From the NCBI GenBank assembly GCA_036172665.1, contig CM069876.1, forward strand, positions 51,181,001-51,245,000: a DNA stretch of 64,000 nucleotides, in the 5' to 3' direction. The DNA comes from Prosopocoilus inquinatus. Its lineage: Eukaryota; Arthropoda; Insecta; Coleoptera; Lucanidae. The position numbers were made by a program, and so were the translations under genes. The notes beneath the pieces are model-generated. The model saw nothing but the letters and a program-made list of their open reading frames with translations. It was not told the DNA's origin and made no database searches. This document shows positions 48,301 through 60,652 of this stretch, piece after piece (within the stretch, counting starts at the first letter, position 1; every line of letters begins with the position of its first letter).

Positions 48301-51300
48301 TAGATTTACTATGAGGTTTTAACAAGATATATACAGGATTGCATACACTAAAAAGTAAGCTTAAAAAAAAAATAACTTAGGAAATTGATTCTAAACAGGC
48401 TACGTGTGGTTCGGATTAAATTAATTTTTTAATTTCATTCATTTGCACACATGTCGCAGGTATAATTAATTTAATTAATTAATTGATTAATCGAGCAAGG
48501 CTGGCGCTTACAATTTCGTTTTTTATTTTAAAGTTGCATGCCTTTCATTAACAGATACTAAAACGAAAATTGTTTTAACATTTTTAAATGAACGGTGCAC
48601 GAATGCGTTGGGGTTTGTTGAACCGTTTGTTGAACAGTCATCTGAATGTTTCTAAAACAGTTAAAAACCCCAGTTGGCTGAATCAGGGAGTTCCCACTCA
48701 TTGGGGAGAATCGGGGAATTGAGAAAAGGCTTTGTTTTAAAACAAAAGTCAGGGACGTTATCTCGAAAAAGTTAAAAATTGATTTATATTAAAAAAAAGT
48801 CACTTAAATCGCAGTGAACCTGAACAAATTTATTACATTTTTAACATAAATGTTCTAAAGCCTTCGGTATAGGTAATCATGTACACGTCTGTGTTGAATG
48901 AGTTGCCTAAACTAAGGCGTTTTGTTTCTTTGAAGTCTAATTTTGATTTGGTCAGTGAAATTATCTGAAGAACTGGATAATTGTTTTAAGTTTTAAAAGG
49001 AAGTTACGTGAATTGTATAATCGTAATGAAGCACGAGCAAATTTTTACATTTCTAACAAAATCGTACGTAGCCCTTTGAGTATAGGCAACCGTACATACG
49101 ACTGATTTGTTCGTTTGGTTGCCTGCATCACTGTTTTTTTGAAGTCGATTTTTGTTTGTTTTAATACAAAATTCGATGAAATTATCTGACGAACTGAAGA
49201 ATGTTTTAGGTATTAAAAAGAAAAATGCGTCAGTTGCATAATCGCAGAAAATCCTAAACAAATTCGCGATATATTTTTAACGAAAATGTTTGTAACGCCT
49301 TTAATGCAGGCAACCATACAAACGACTGTGTTCATTAAGTGCCTACACGAAGGCTTCGAAATCTAATTTATTATTTTTTTACACGTGATTATTAAAAGAA
49401 ATCGTTGTTTTCATTCTGAAGTCGGTAAGGAACGGAAAATTGTTTAAATATGTGAAATTTAGGGCGTTGCATAATCGCAGTCGATGTTGAAAGTTTTTGA
49501 ACCAAAAGAAATCGCGGAATTTTTTGAATAAAAACGAAGTGGGGACCCTGCCGAATGCGTCATTTTAAAAATAATGTGGAAATGAGTAATTAATTGAATT
49601 TTAATTCACTCAAACTGCCAGACTTAGTGATTTTATTTAGTTGCACTAATCGCTTTGTTATAATAAAATACTAATTAATTAATTTATTAGTAGCCACCAT
49701 GTGGATGTGATCGAATAGTTTATAATAATTGAGCAATCATTTCAACAAGTTTATTTAAGAATAATAATTAAAAGTAATTAGACTTATTTTGTCATCGTAA
49801 TTAATTAAACACTCTCATTATTTGTTGCCTTTTTTGGATCGTTGAACAGCAACACGACATTTTTTTTTGTTTTTCATGTTGCCCCCGCATTTATAATAAT
49901 GGCGTTCGACTCATTTTAACTTCCGCAAATTATATATCTTGTTAAAATAAAAATGAAATAAATACTTTTACTCTACGCTTCAAATAAGAGACAAGAAAAG
50001 AAAACACTTGCTAAAAGCTGTCGTTCTTATTATTCTTTAAGAGTTAATGTGATTTGAATAGTAATAATAATAATAATACTGTCACTCGTTTCATTATTAT
50101 CTCGTAATACTGTGTATGTTCTTTTTTTTGTATGTAACTTACATTTGTATGGTTTCAGCGATGTTTGGTAGGGCGGGTGCAAGTGCAAATTCGGTAAGGC
50201 CTTTTCGTCGCCGCGTGTTAAAATTAAAATTTTGCTTAGTAGACCTTTCCACAGAGCGAAAAATAAAAAAAAAGAACCCACCCACCACCCTACTAAACAG
50301 CGCGCAAACTCTCGCCGTGATTCATTCTTTTGATTATTGAATTGTAGATCTTGATTCGTTTTCTCTAGGGTTAAGTCAATTTTTGTACATTGCGTATACT
50401 TTTTAGTTTTTTTTTTTTGTTAGATCAATCAATCAATCAAGGAATACTCGCACGTTACTTACTCTGTTAAGCCTTTAATGTGTATTTCGTTGAGGAGAAA
50501 TATATTGACAGGAGAAATGTGGTTTTTGTTTTGCTTTTTTCTGAATGTGTAGCAGTGAGTTCGCTCGATAAGAAAAGACAGGATTGCATAAACGAGCTGA
50601 TACAGACGGAAAGGGCTTACATCGATGACATGACCATCGTGCACAGGGTGTTCGAAGTGCCCTTACTCAACAGCCAGGTCGTGGAGAAGAAGGAAGTCGA
50701 AGGGATTTTTGTTAACTGGGAGGATATACTTCAGTGCAACAAGAATTTTTTAGACGACCTGCTCGAACGTACTGATTATGGAAGCGATGTCATCGGTGAT
50801 GTGATTTGTGCTCACGTAAGCTCACTCACTTAACTTAAGAGCCTAGCTCCGAGTGATGAGTTCACATCTTTTATTTTAGCTGCCCCGAATGACCGCTTAC
50901 ATCACATTCTGCAGCAAACAACTGGAGAGTGCAGCGCTGCTGCAAAGACTTACAGAAACCTCGGTGGCATTCCGCGAGGTGGTCAGAAAATGCCAGAACA
51001 ATCCGGCCACCAAGGGCATGCCCCTCAGTTCGTTCCTAATCAAACCGATGCAACGAATCACCAAGTATCCGTTGCTCATAGCAAAAATCATCGAAAACAC
51101 CCCCGACAATCACGAAGGTTCGTGACTCACACACATAATTATTCATCGATTAAACAGGACTTTAAGTGTCCTTTAAACGCGTAAATTAAATCTTGATATT
51201 TAAAAAAAAAAAAAAAAAAATGAGGTAGGCAACCAATCGTGCTTGCGTGCTTTTTTGAAAAGGCGAAGCCACTTCTGATTTGTTTGGGTTGCTACTCTAA

Positions 51301-53613
51301 ACTCTTCACGAATTGAAAAATATTAGTTTAATTTCATTTTTAAACATGAAAGAACTACTTACGTACCTTTCCACATTTTAATGTTGCTATTATTATTAAT
51401 ACAGATCAAGTGCATTTAAGACAAGCCCTAATCGAAGCCGAGAACTTCCTGAAACGCATCAATGAGAACGTCAGGCTGAAAGAAAACGTCGACAGACTCA
51501 ACTGGATGCAGGTCAACATCCCGAACGATTTCGGCATCGACTTCAACAGCACCACGAATAAATTGGGGCCCCGAAAACTCCTGCACTTTGGCCTTCTAAC
51601 GAAAGTAATTTCACCTCGAGTGCACTTAGGGGGGTGTAGTGATATTTAATGCGAGTCGAATTGCAGGTGAAAAGCGGCAAGGAATTGGTTGGGTTCTTGC
51701 TGAATGACTTCTTGCTCTTGGTCTTACCGAGCAAATCCCTGACGTCTAGTCAATTCACATTCCAGAAGAACACCAACGTGGTTTATAAGGTTTACAAGCA
51801 GGTTAGGGGGGAGTGGTTGCCCAGTTTCGATTTGCTTCGCTCACCGTGCCTTTTTTTTTTTTTTAATTTCAGCCGCTTTTGATACAGGACTTGAAGGTGG
51901 AGAAGATGAGTTCGGAGAGTGTTGAGAACGGCACGGATTCAAACCGTGTATTAAAAGTGCAGGATAGGAGGCAGATTATTTCGCTCCTGGCGCCCAGCGT
52001 GAACGAGTGCAACTTGTGGCTGAAGAGGATCGAGAGTGCCATCGAGATGTACGAGAAGGTCGTGGCTCTCTCGAGAACGACAGCACAACTGAGTAAGCAT
52101 GCTCTTAAATAAGTAGCTGCTTTTAATATCGTTGTTGCTTTGCTGTCAGCTTAGAATTAACTACTGCACACCTATTTAATTAATTAATCGATTAGTGGCC
52201 GGTTTCATAATCAGATTTTAAGGAAGCGCTTTAATTTAAAGTCACTTTAAGAATAGAGGAAACAAATATATATTTTATTTAAAGTCCTATTATGAAATTG
52301 GCTCCTATAAATGCTTGAATTAAATAAAAGCGAATTGAATTTAAACGTCTTAAAAAAAAAGATTGGGGTAGGCAACCAATTGTGCGTGCGTGCTTTGAAA
52401 AAGCGAAGCCACTTCTGATTTGTTTAATATAATTACGGTTTAAAAATTGTTTTATTCATTTTTAAACATGAGGGGGGGGGGTGCTTGCACTTTGTGTGCC
52501 TTCTGTATTAATGAAGCGACTCTAAACTCTCTTTTAGTTGGCCCCAAATTGAATAAAAAAGCAAATTCAATTTCCTGCTGATCATTTAAATTAACCTTTT
52601 CAATGTAAATTAACTTTGCAGTTTTTCCCTGTACTATTTTGATTACCTGATTAATTATTTTCATTTAATTAATTTATTATCAAGTGTATACTACGCCCGG
52701 TTTAAATAAATTAATGTTCTTAAAAGTTGCGGGGTTAGGCAACCCATTCTACTTCCGCGCTTTGAAAAAACGAACCCGTATATGATTTGATCGATTAGTG
52801 CGAATTCAATTCCGGTCTGTATTAGTTAATCTAAGCTGAAAGTCCTTCGCCTTCATCCACCAAATGAAACTGTCAACTGTGTTGTGTGTACAGGGGGTCA
52901 CACGTGCGGTCGTCTTCTCGTGCTTGTGCAGAAAGGGAAACGATTTATTTGTGCGGGTAAGATTACAAACTCTTTCTTTGCTTGACGTTTCAGTTGAGGA
53001 TTTGAGATATACACTGTACGTTGACGTAATGCACGGCAAAGAGATTTACGGGTCGGACGTGAACGGCACTCAATCGCTGTCAAGAAAGAAAGGTACATGA
53101 ACACACCAAGTCGAACCATACAGGCGGTGGTAATTATCTAATTTGTTTTTCCTGTATCGTCTAATTGTATTGATAGGTAAACTCTACGTGGACAACATCT
53201 ACTGCAAGGTGTTCCTCGGTAAGCAAGAGCAGCAGACCTCGGTGGCCAGAGACAACATGTCATCATCCAACGGCAACCTGCCTGAGAACGGCGCCCCGCA
53301 AGTGCCCACCTTAATCTGGAACTGCAGCATGCAGTTCTACGTGCGAAGCGTGAAGGATGAGGTTCTGTCTTTGGTCGTGTACGAAATGTGCCCGTTTAAA
53401 CCTGACGGTAAGTGAGAGTCGGCCTTCAAAACCCTCTTAGTTTAATTAGCGATGAGGCTTTCAGTGTTCCTGGGGAGGGCCGAGGTGAAACTCCAGGACA
53501 TATACAGGGATTCCCAGCATATGAATGGCCCCATCGTGCGAAAGCTCATCTTGCATCAAGTCGAATCGGGGGAGGTGGTCGTTAAGTTCGACTTGCAACT
53601 GTTCAACTTTTAA
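42383..53613 (+). CDS. Dap160: Intersectin / Dap160, long form with DH-PH-C2 (1665 aa)
   Basis: Endocytic scaffold linking dynamin, Eps15 and actin regulators; the long form adds a Cdc42-type exchange module. Nineteen coding exons: 42383-42558, 42686-43390, 43451-43606, 43712-43941, 43988-44261, 44747-45560, 45812-45984, 46751-47021, 47227-47439, 47551-47830, 47897-48067, 50553-50815, 50880-51117, 51405-51604, 51667-51801, 51873-52092, 52994-53092, 53177-53407, 53465-53613. Domains: EH1 (about 15-105; [13 protein letters not shown]), Pro-rich linker, EH2 (295-390; [13 protein letters not shown]), coiled coil (424-735), four SH3 domains (about 757-815, 877-930, 1012-1075, 1099-1153; each with the ALYxY/WW/FPxxYV pattern), DH (1163-1350; [19 protein letters not shown]), PH (1385-1500) and C2 (1515-1665). 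Four SH3 domains match fly Dap160. A polyglutamine tract lies in the linker after SH3-B. Introns are loaded with hairpin elements. Confidence 0.93.
44398..44600. repeat. Two TAGGCAACC hairpins in intersectin intron 5
   Basis: Cores at 44433-44477 (TATAGGCAACCAAA/TTCGGTTGCCTA) and 44498-44541 (TGTAGGCAAAC/TGTTGCCTATA), only 65 bases apart. No terminal CAGGG repeats were found beside them. Confidence 0.75.
45611..45636. repeat. AAT/ATA microsatellite
   Basis: Run of eight or more AAT units within an intersectin intron. Confidence 0.85.
46013..46649. mobile_element. CAGGG-family element with two hairpin modules
   Basis: Left end CAGGGTTCCCCCCACTCGTT, right end AAAGTGGGAACCCTG, in inverted orientation. 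Two modules carry hairpins at 46131-46176 (GTGTAGGCAATC/GATTGCCTACAC) and 46383-46427. It is inserted in the intron between exons 7 and 8 of intersectin. An open frame that appears to begin inside it (46569) is a read-through from intron to exon. Confidence 0.8.
47081..47124. repeat. Solo TAGGCAACC hairpin
   Basis: TATAGGCAACCGTGCAAACG and TTATTTGGTTGCCTACA pair across an ACGACCGTGT loop. In the intron between exons 8 and 9 of intersectin, without recognisable element ends. Confidence 0.8.
47303..47345 (+). repeat. CAG/CAA repeat coding polyglutamine in intersectin
   Basis: In-frame CAG/CAA run within exon 9, encoding about 11 consecutive Gln after QQQQIQQQE. It lies in the linker between SH3-B and SH3-C. 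Confidence 0.9.
48187..48246 (+). other. Candidate alternative terminal exon for short intersectin
   Basis: A strong polypyrimidine tract ends TTGTAG at 48186. Joining exon 11 (which ends with a single T) to this acceptor creates TGA at once, giving a 1154-aa protein with EH, coiled-coil and four SH3 domains but no DH-PH-C2. This mirrors the short intersectin isoform known in vertebrates. The end of the exon and its poly(A) signal are not located. Confidence 0.45.
48684..49550. mobile_element. CAGGG-family element with three hairpin modules
   Basis: Left end CAGGGAGTTCCCACTCATTG, right end GAAGTGGGGACCCTG. Hairpins at 48868-48910, 49081-49126 and 49304-49348, spaced about 210-225 bases, each preceded by AATCGCAGTGAACC-like and ATTTTTAACAAAAATGTT-like sequence. 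It lies in the large intron between intersectin exons 11 and 12. Confidence 0.8.
50159..50193 (+). other. Candidate 35-nt alternative exon of intersectin
   Basis: Bounded by GGTTTCAG and GTAAGG. If spliced after exon 11 it reads [12 protein letters not shown] and then shifts the frame, so exon 12 begins CAG TGA. Inclusion would therefore end translation before the DH domain. It is not part of the long-form model. Confidence 0.4.
51225..51297. repeat. Divergent hairpin-family copy
   Basis: GGTAGGCAACCAATCGTGC with a partner GTTTGGGTTGCTACTC, containing GCGAAGCCACTTCTGATTTG. The same internal sequence recurs near 52367-52430. Confidence 0.6.
52197..52304. mobile_element. MITE with GGCCGGTTTCATAATC termini
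   Basis: GGCCGGTTTCATAATCAGAT / CCTATTATGAAATTGGCTC inverted ends with internal TTTAAAGTCACTTTAAG arms; related to 35802-35919. In the intersectin intron before the C2 exons. Confidence 0.65.
52360..52800. repeat. Two half-hairpin copies in the last large intersectin intron
   Basis: GGGGTAGGCAACCAATTGTG (52365) and GGTTAGGCAACCCATTCTAC (52735) are both followed by CGCGCTTTGAAAAA(A/G)CGAA-like sequence. The right arms are decayed or missing. Confidence 0.55.
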
Positions 53614-55430
53614 TTAATAAAAAAAAAAAAAAGAAAAAATAGCGCGCGACCAAATCATCCTTCTGTCTTAAAACAATCCGATGCAGTTTGATTTAATTAA
53701 TTAAATAATTGCGAACGCATCTTTAAATTCACTTTAATCAGGGGCTCGGGTTATTATAAATAACAATGAAGTGATTTTTTTTTTATATATAACAGGAGAG
53801 ATAGCCCTGCCTTAGTTAATTTAAAAATGCGTTTGAAATTGCGCTCATCGGCCCTCGGCTGCGCTGTATGTTAAAATAGCATGAACTATTATATAGCAAG
53901 TAGAGTTAGGAGGGATCACAAACGATCGAAATATATCTTGCACCTTTCACTTTCATTTTTAGATCAGTATTAAAACGGTCGATGAAACATATTATCAGGT
54001 CTGTACTGGTATGTAAGAGGTAGGTGGCTCCAGCAACTCTTTTTTTTAAATTTATTTATAAATCTTGACGCTTGGTTGTTTTTTTTTGTAATTAATTAAA
54101 AAGAAAAGCCTTAAGTTGTTACGTTTATTGTAGTGATAGAGTAATTAAAGGTTTTGCAGCATACTCATTACAAAATATATATTTTTTTTATAACATGGCA
54201 ATGGTGTAACAAACGAGAAGAACTGAGAGGGCCGTGGGAAACACCAACGCAAATTACATGATTGCCAACCCAATTGATTGTCAGGGCCACTACATAAATG
54301 TCATGGGAAATTACTGTTTGCTGCGCCACTGCCGCAGAAGAAAAAAATGTTTTCTGCGCTCAATTAATGTTGTTGCGATGCAAGAAGCAATTAATTTAAT
54401 GATGTTGAACCGCAAACACTTTGGGCCAATAACACTAAGCACTGCCTACTATCTGTTAGTCGATTATACCGGGTGTCCCAGTAACTACGGTTTTATAAAA
54501 AATAAATAAATAAATAACACACATTGTTTACAAGTACAAAAATGCGTTTATGAACTTGATCAAGGTGGAAGTCTTTTTTTTTTTTGAACGCATAAATACG
54601 AGGGCGGGTCCAAAAAAGAAATGCTCACGTGGGTTGTGGCATCATGATGGTCGGAGCATTTGTTATAATTAGCTTAATAATTGATTAGCCTGTCCAATCA
54701 ACTCACGTAAACTGAAGAGCCGCCCTTCTTGATGACACCGCCCACGTAGTTTGCGCGAAGCTTGCATTGGCGTTTTTTTTTTTTTATTTATGTAATCGAT
54801 CCTCGTATAAAACCAAATGCATTAGCTCATAATAAATAGTCGTTAACTTTATTTATTGTAGTTTCTAATCATTCTTTTTAATTATATACTTGATTATATT
54901 ATTACCTAATTGTTTATTTAGTCAATCAGTTGTTTTCTCTGTTTTAATTTTTATTTTATTTATAAACTGCATGCATCACGAAGATAATAGAATGCCAGTT
55001 ACGTCATGCTTTCTTCCGCTTTGTTCCCTGATCGTGGGGACGGACGTTGAATTAATTATTATTCTCAAGACTGATTCACCATAACGACCACGTTAAAAAA
55101 AAAATTAAAAAATAAAATACTATTGCAATAATACGCGCCCTTTGTTTATTTCACATTTACTCTGCATGATGATGTATTATTAAATCGTTAGTCTTATCTT
55201 CACATGCTTGATGACAATATCGCTTCGTTGATTGTTGTAGATATTAATTTAAAACTACAAAATTGTGTAATAATTATAGCTCGTAAGTTTTTATATTAAC
55301 TGACTTATTATTATTAAAATAATCCGCAGTGAATTGTTGATTTTAATTTGAATCAACCTACTGCTACTTACAGATTTTTATTTTCGATTCAGTGCGACCG
55401 GGAACGCGGGAGTTTTTATTTTATTCGAAA
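53614..55430. other. Intergenic region between intersectin and GST
   Basis: AT-rich with T-tracts. AATAAA occurs directly after the intersectin stop, and TTTATT at 55420-55425 is the reverse-strand poly(A) signal of the GST gene. Short frames at 54234-54509 and 54890-55084 are not credible genes. A GGGTGTCCCAGTAAC motif near 54472 resembles insect transposon ends but has no visible partner. Confidence 0.45.
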
Positions 55431-56225
<795 letters not shown>

Positions 56226-56816
56226 TTCCTGATCGTGCAAAAGTTCTTGAGTGAATTTGATTTGTTTGGATGTCAAAAGTTTTTTTTTAATTGAGTAGAA
56301 GGTATCTAGGGTAACGTTGTTGAAGAAATAATTGTTACAGCAAAGTTAATTTCACCAACGTTTATTACAAGTTTATTTTAGTGGCAGCACACTTCTTTCT
56401 TTAAGTGAGACACTAGTGAAATTATTTAATTCCTACATAGGCTTCGAATTACTTCACTTTCCATAAATAACGTGGAAACACGTGGACTTATGAACATTAA
56501 AAGATCATAAAATGCTTTTATTAAGGGGCTCAAATTTTATTGCCAATTTTAAATTACGCCGCTTTAAAAAAATAACTGAAAGTAGGCAACCCATTCTACT
56601 TCCGTGCTTTCAGTGTAATTACCACATCGGCTTTTGCCAAGTAGGCTGGCAACCCTGTCTGGTAAGAAAACACAAGGAAATTAAGGCGTTTTCTTTTTCA
56701 TGATGCCCTAAGAATCACGGGCTTCGGCTTTCTGCAAGAATTTATGGTTTTCCTTAGTTTCTTCTTAATACTCGAACTGGTACTTGTGCACATAAATCAC
56801 AAGAAAGTCGTTTTTA

Positions 56817-56946
56817 AACGTTCAGGAATTGAAAAGAGCGTGCACTGGATAATATTCTTTCTCTCTCGTGTAAGTGATTTTGTGAACTTTGCTTTTCCTT
56901 TTAAACGCCCAATGTGCTATCCCGATACAGTTTCTGAACGCAACCC
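56817..56946. mobile_element. MITE, GTTCAGGAACTG family, copy 3
   Basis: Starts AACGTTCAGGAATTGAAAAG and ends ACAGTTTCTGAACGCAACCC. The core TTCTTTCTCTCTCGTGTAAG is as in 15573-15701. Confidence 0.75.
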
Positions 56947-59900
56947 AGAAGGTGTATTTGAACAATTGCTTGAAAGCGCGGGAACTTCGAAAATGAGACT
57001 TATTACATCGATGTATGGACATGTACATACGTAGTTTGTTATTCCTTCAGTATTACCGTAACAAATATTGTCTGCTTCCCCACTGTGCAACAATTAATGA
57101 CAAGTTTTCAAATTTAAAGTTCGGCCCATCTCGGCATTGATTTCAGGTTATGTTTCTATAATCCAGGGCGTTTTTAAATTCACGGGAGTTCGAGTAAGAG
57201 ACACGAATGTCCGAGTTAAATTAAGATAACTCGGGCACCATCCACTAGTGCATTAAAGAAAACGTAGCCAATGTTGACAAATTAACCTTAAAAAAGGAGC
57301 ACAATATTTACCGCATTTCTTATTGCGAGCACGAAAATTTTACGAAACCTTGAATTACATACATAGAATACATACACGTCTGCACGATAATTCTACTTAT
57401 TAATACAAATTCCAAGCTGTCTCATGTTTGTTTACATTCCGTAACAAATCATATGTTTCGCATACGTTACACCTGGCAAAGATGCCTAAATTCTACGTCA
57501 TCATTGTCGATGACGTCCGATGAAATTAGTAACCCAGCAGCAATCAATCGATTTATTAATTATTTAGGTTTATTGTCTTGATATTATGTTAATTTCACGA
57601 CGATTTATTTACAAAACCATCTCTCTTATAAAGAGATTATGTTAAGTTTAATAATTTTCTCTCTGTCCTGTGGATTACTGTCAAATTTAAAATTTTGTGT
57701 GCTTGGTTATCTTGGAGAATATTTTGCTATGCGAATTGCTTCGAGAAGTCCTATGCAAATATAAATACTATACCAAAATTAGAAATCATTTTCCCGCATG
57801 TGCGACGCGATGGCGTGATACGTCCAATCGGCCGTCGAATTTACACGACGTTGAACGAACGCGTATTCAATGGTCTGTCGTTCTGAAGAGGTCGTGGTTG
57901 GTGGATGCGGATGCTTTTTATCGTGTTACCAACCGATTCGCCGATATCTCGAAGTGCAGAGCACGTTGACGACTCGGGCATTTTTCTGAGGTGAGTTTCG
58001 GTTTTACGTTTAATTTATAAATGAAGCTGCATGTTACGAGACGGGCGTCACACGTTGAATAAATTGGCGCTAAATTTCGTATTGGAAAAAGCTAAGTTCT
58101 CCTTCAGTTTTAAGCAAATGTGATTCGGCAAATTTAGCAGAGGAAAAAAATAATTAAAGTCGACCCTTGTCCGATGGAAATTATATAAAAATGGTTTTAA
58201 TCTTTAGTTTTTTGTAATAAATAGTTTTTATGCATAAAAGAAAATTGTTAAGATTTTTTCGGCAATCTTCGGAGCTTGAATTTATTTATTTACTTAATGT
58301 TTTTGTTATCGTTCTGACCCATTGCGTAAAAGCAACACAATAAGTGCGTTACGTATCACTTATTTGTTTTGCTGGCAGAATCTAGATTTCGTTTAGCCCT
58401 TGAAAACGTCTACATAAAATATTTTGCCTTTATAGCATTAGAAATCCGAAATTTAGTGAAGAATTTAACGAAAAATTCCACAATCGCGTCTGTAACCTTG
58501 CAAAATTATAGAAAATTGAACCCCGACGAAGAAAAAAAAACCATATACAGGCTGACCTAGTTTACAATCTTTATTTATAAGCGGAGCCATTTAAAGATAA
58601 AATTACGGCAAAGTTACGAAAATAAGAACAACAAGCTTCATCAGCATCACCTAAGTTTTGTATTTTGTGGATCCGTCTATTTCCCTCAAGACTTTCTAAT
58701 TCAGGCTCTTGAAATGTACAGGATGATTAAAAAAAAAGTCGACCAAATCTTAGTCGTCGTTGTCTTTTGTTTCCCTTTGTACTGCTGATGTCGTTGATCG
58801 TCTCCCTTCAGTGTTGCCAGTTTTCCGTTAGTTTCACAGATTAACGACATCTTTTTGAAAAAAAAAAAGAAAAAGCCATTTCATGGTAATTTCGAGCTTG
58901 CGATTTCGTCTTAATACTCTTGGCGAAAGTAACGTTTTTCCAAAATTAAATCGAACCGAAACGCTTCAAGGAAAGAATCGTTTAGGGCGCCATCTCTTGG
59001 CCAAAAGTCTAATCTTCTAACCTCAGCTTTTAAAAAATTGATTTTTTTTTTTTAATAACTAATTATTTCCAAGAAAACAAAAGGAGATTTAAGGGTGGGT
59101 GCTGTCATCTAACGTTCTAATTCTATAGACTTAGGTACGTGTTCAGGTAATGCCGTCCCATTCTTTTGATGAGGTTATTGTGCAACAAAGATAAAAAATA
59201 CAATTGTTCGCTATTTACTTTAATATGTTACTTATTATTGGGATAGTGCGCATCGTCTGTTAAAATTATCGTATGATTTTAATTGCCTCAATACGAATAA
59301 ATTGAATCGTTTGAAGACAACGCCAGTAATGTAATCAATTCAGTTTCAAGTGCGAGTCATCTTAAAAACTTAGGTGAACTTTGTACGCCCTCGAGTTAAA
59401 ATGCAATCTTTCGATTTGTAACATTTAAAAGCAACTTTAATTTTAATTTTTTTGTTTTAAAATACGCTTGAGCACGGAGAGAATAAAATGCATTCATTTA
59501 CAATTTTAGAATTACAAAAGAATAATGAATGAATGAATGAATACCGATGAAGCATAAAATTAATATTTTTAATTTAAATAAGTAGGTAGGTAGGTAAAGA
59601 CATTGAAGGTGTACGAGTTATTTGAACTTTGTAACGTCTGTGTACGACCCAAAGTTCCAATTTGTCAGTTGGTACACGTCTGAAGCCGACGTTCGTTCTA
59701 AAATCGATAATCATGTGTATGACGCATAGCGTCGGAAAGGCGACGCTTAAATTCCAAATTTTCCAGAATTCTTTTATCATCAATTAATAATAACACAGTA
59801 AATTTCTTACAAACTTAGTTAGTTACAGTTATCAGTATCACTTTGGCAGGCTTAATTCACTGTTTACAAAAGTTTCTTGAAATTGCATTATTTAGAGTTC

Positions 59901-60124
59901 AGACTGCTGAAAACTAATCGTATAATCTCAAGATTTATTATTTTAAATATTTGCATGTTGGTACGTTTGTTGTGTCTACTGTGCACACTAACTTCAGACA
60001 ATAGAATAAAATCACAAGCGATAACATCTTCGTATGAAAATAAAACTTGTTAAAGTGTCTTGTTTTTTTCTCTCTGCTCCAAGTTGAATGCAATCAAGTT
60101 AAAAAAAATAATTTAGCTTAAAAC

Positions 60125-60384
60125 AGGCTTCCCATTCACTGGAAAACCGAGAAAAATCAGGGAAAGTAAAGGTTCACATGTCGAGGAATTTGCAATTTCA
60201 ATGCAAATAAATTGCTTTTACAAAAATGGAACATTAGGTATTAAAAACGTAGGGAAAACTGCGTAATTTAAGCGAACTGTGAAAGAGTTTATCAAGTTTT
60301 TAACAAACAAAACGGAAATTGTTGTTATTGAAGTTTTCAGTATAGGCAACCATACAAGCAGCTGTGTTAGCTTGGTTGCCTATA
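60125..60384. mobile_element. CAGGG-family element, left part with one hairpin
   Basis: The left end CAGGCTTCCCATTCACTGGA and a hairpin TATAGGCAACCATACAAGC/TTGGTTGCCTATA at 60341-60384. The right terminus is not recognised, so the copy is probably truncated. Confidence 0.6.
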
Positions 60385-60652
60385 TGTTAAGACTTCTTGT
60401 TTTTGGAGAAATCTCAGATTCTGTAGTTTATTATAAAATATATAATTAATTTATTGGGAACAGGCATGTTAATGCATGTAATTGCGAATATTCTGTCCCT
60501 TTAATCCTTCTTATTCAAAAATTCGAGCGCAATAAAAAACGAATCAATCCGAATTCAATTTGTTTAAGTTGATGTGCTTCATCCTGAAATAAATTTTTGC
60601 ACTTTTCAGAAGCACGAAGACCACTGACTAATTTAAAAAGGAGAAAAGAAAA

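Larger units (their letters stand above)
56226..60652. other. Intergenic region upstream of GST and of the SLC22 gene
   Basis: Contains a hairpin half-copy near 56580, a GTTCAGGAACTG MITE (56817-56946), a hairpin with CAGGCTTCCCATTCACTGG left end (60125-60384), and a possible 5' non-coding exon of the transporter ending near 57990 (TTTCTGAG before GTGAGT). A short GAAT repeat is near 59527-59541. No coding gene is seen; open frames are short and AT-driven. Confidence 0.45.

Noticed and set aside
52932..52956. 25-nt exon flanked by GTGCAG and GTAAGA before the intersectin C2 exons
   Set aside because: Its length shifts the frame to a stop, and exon 16 joins exon 17 directly in frame.
54466..54500. 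CCGGGTGTCCCAGTAAC as a transposon end
   Set aside because: No inverted partner or second copy in the window.
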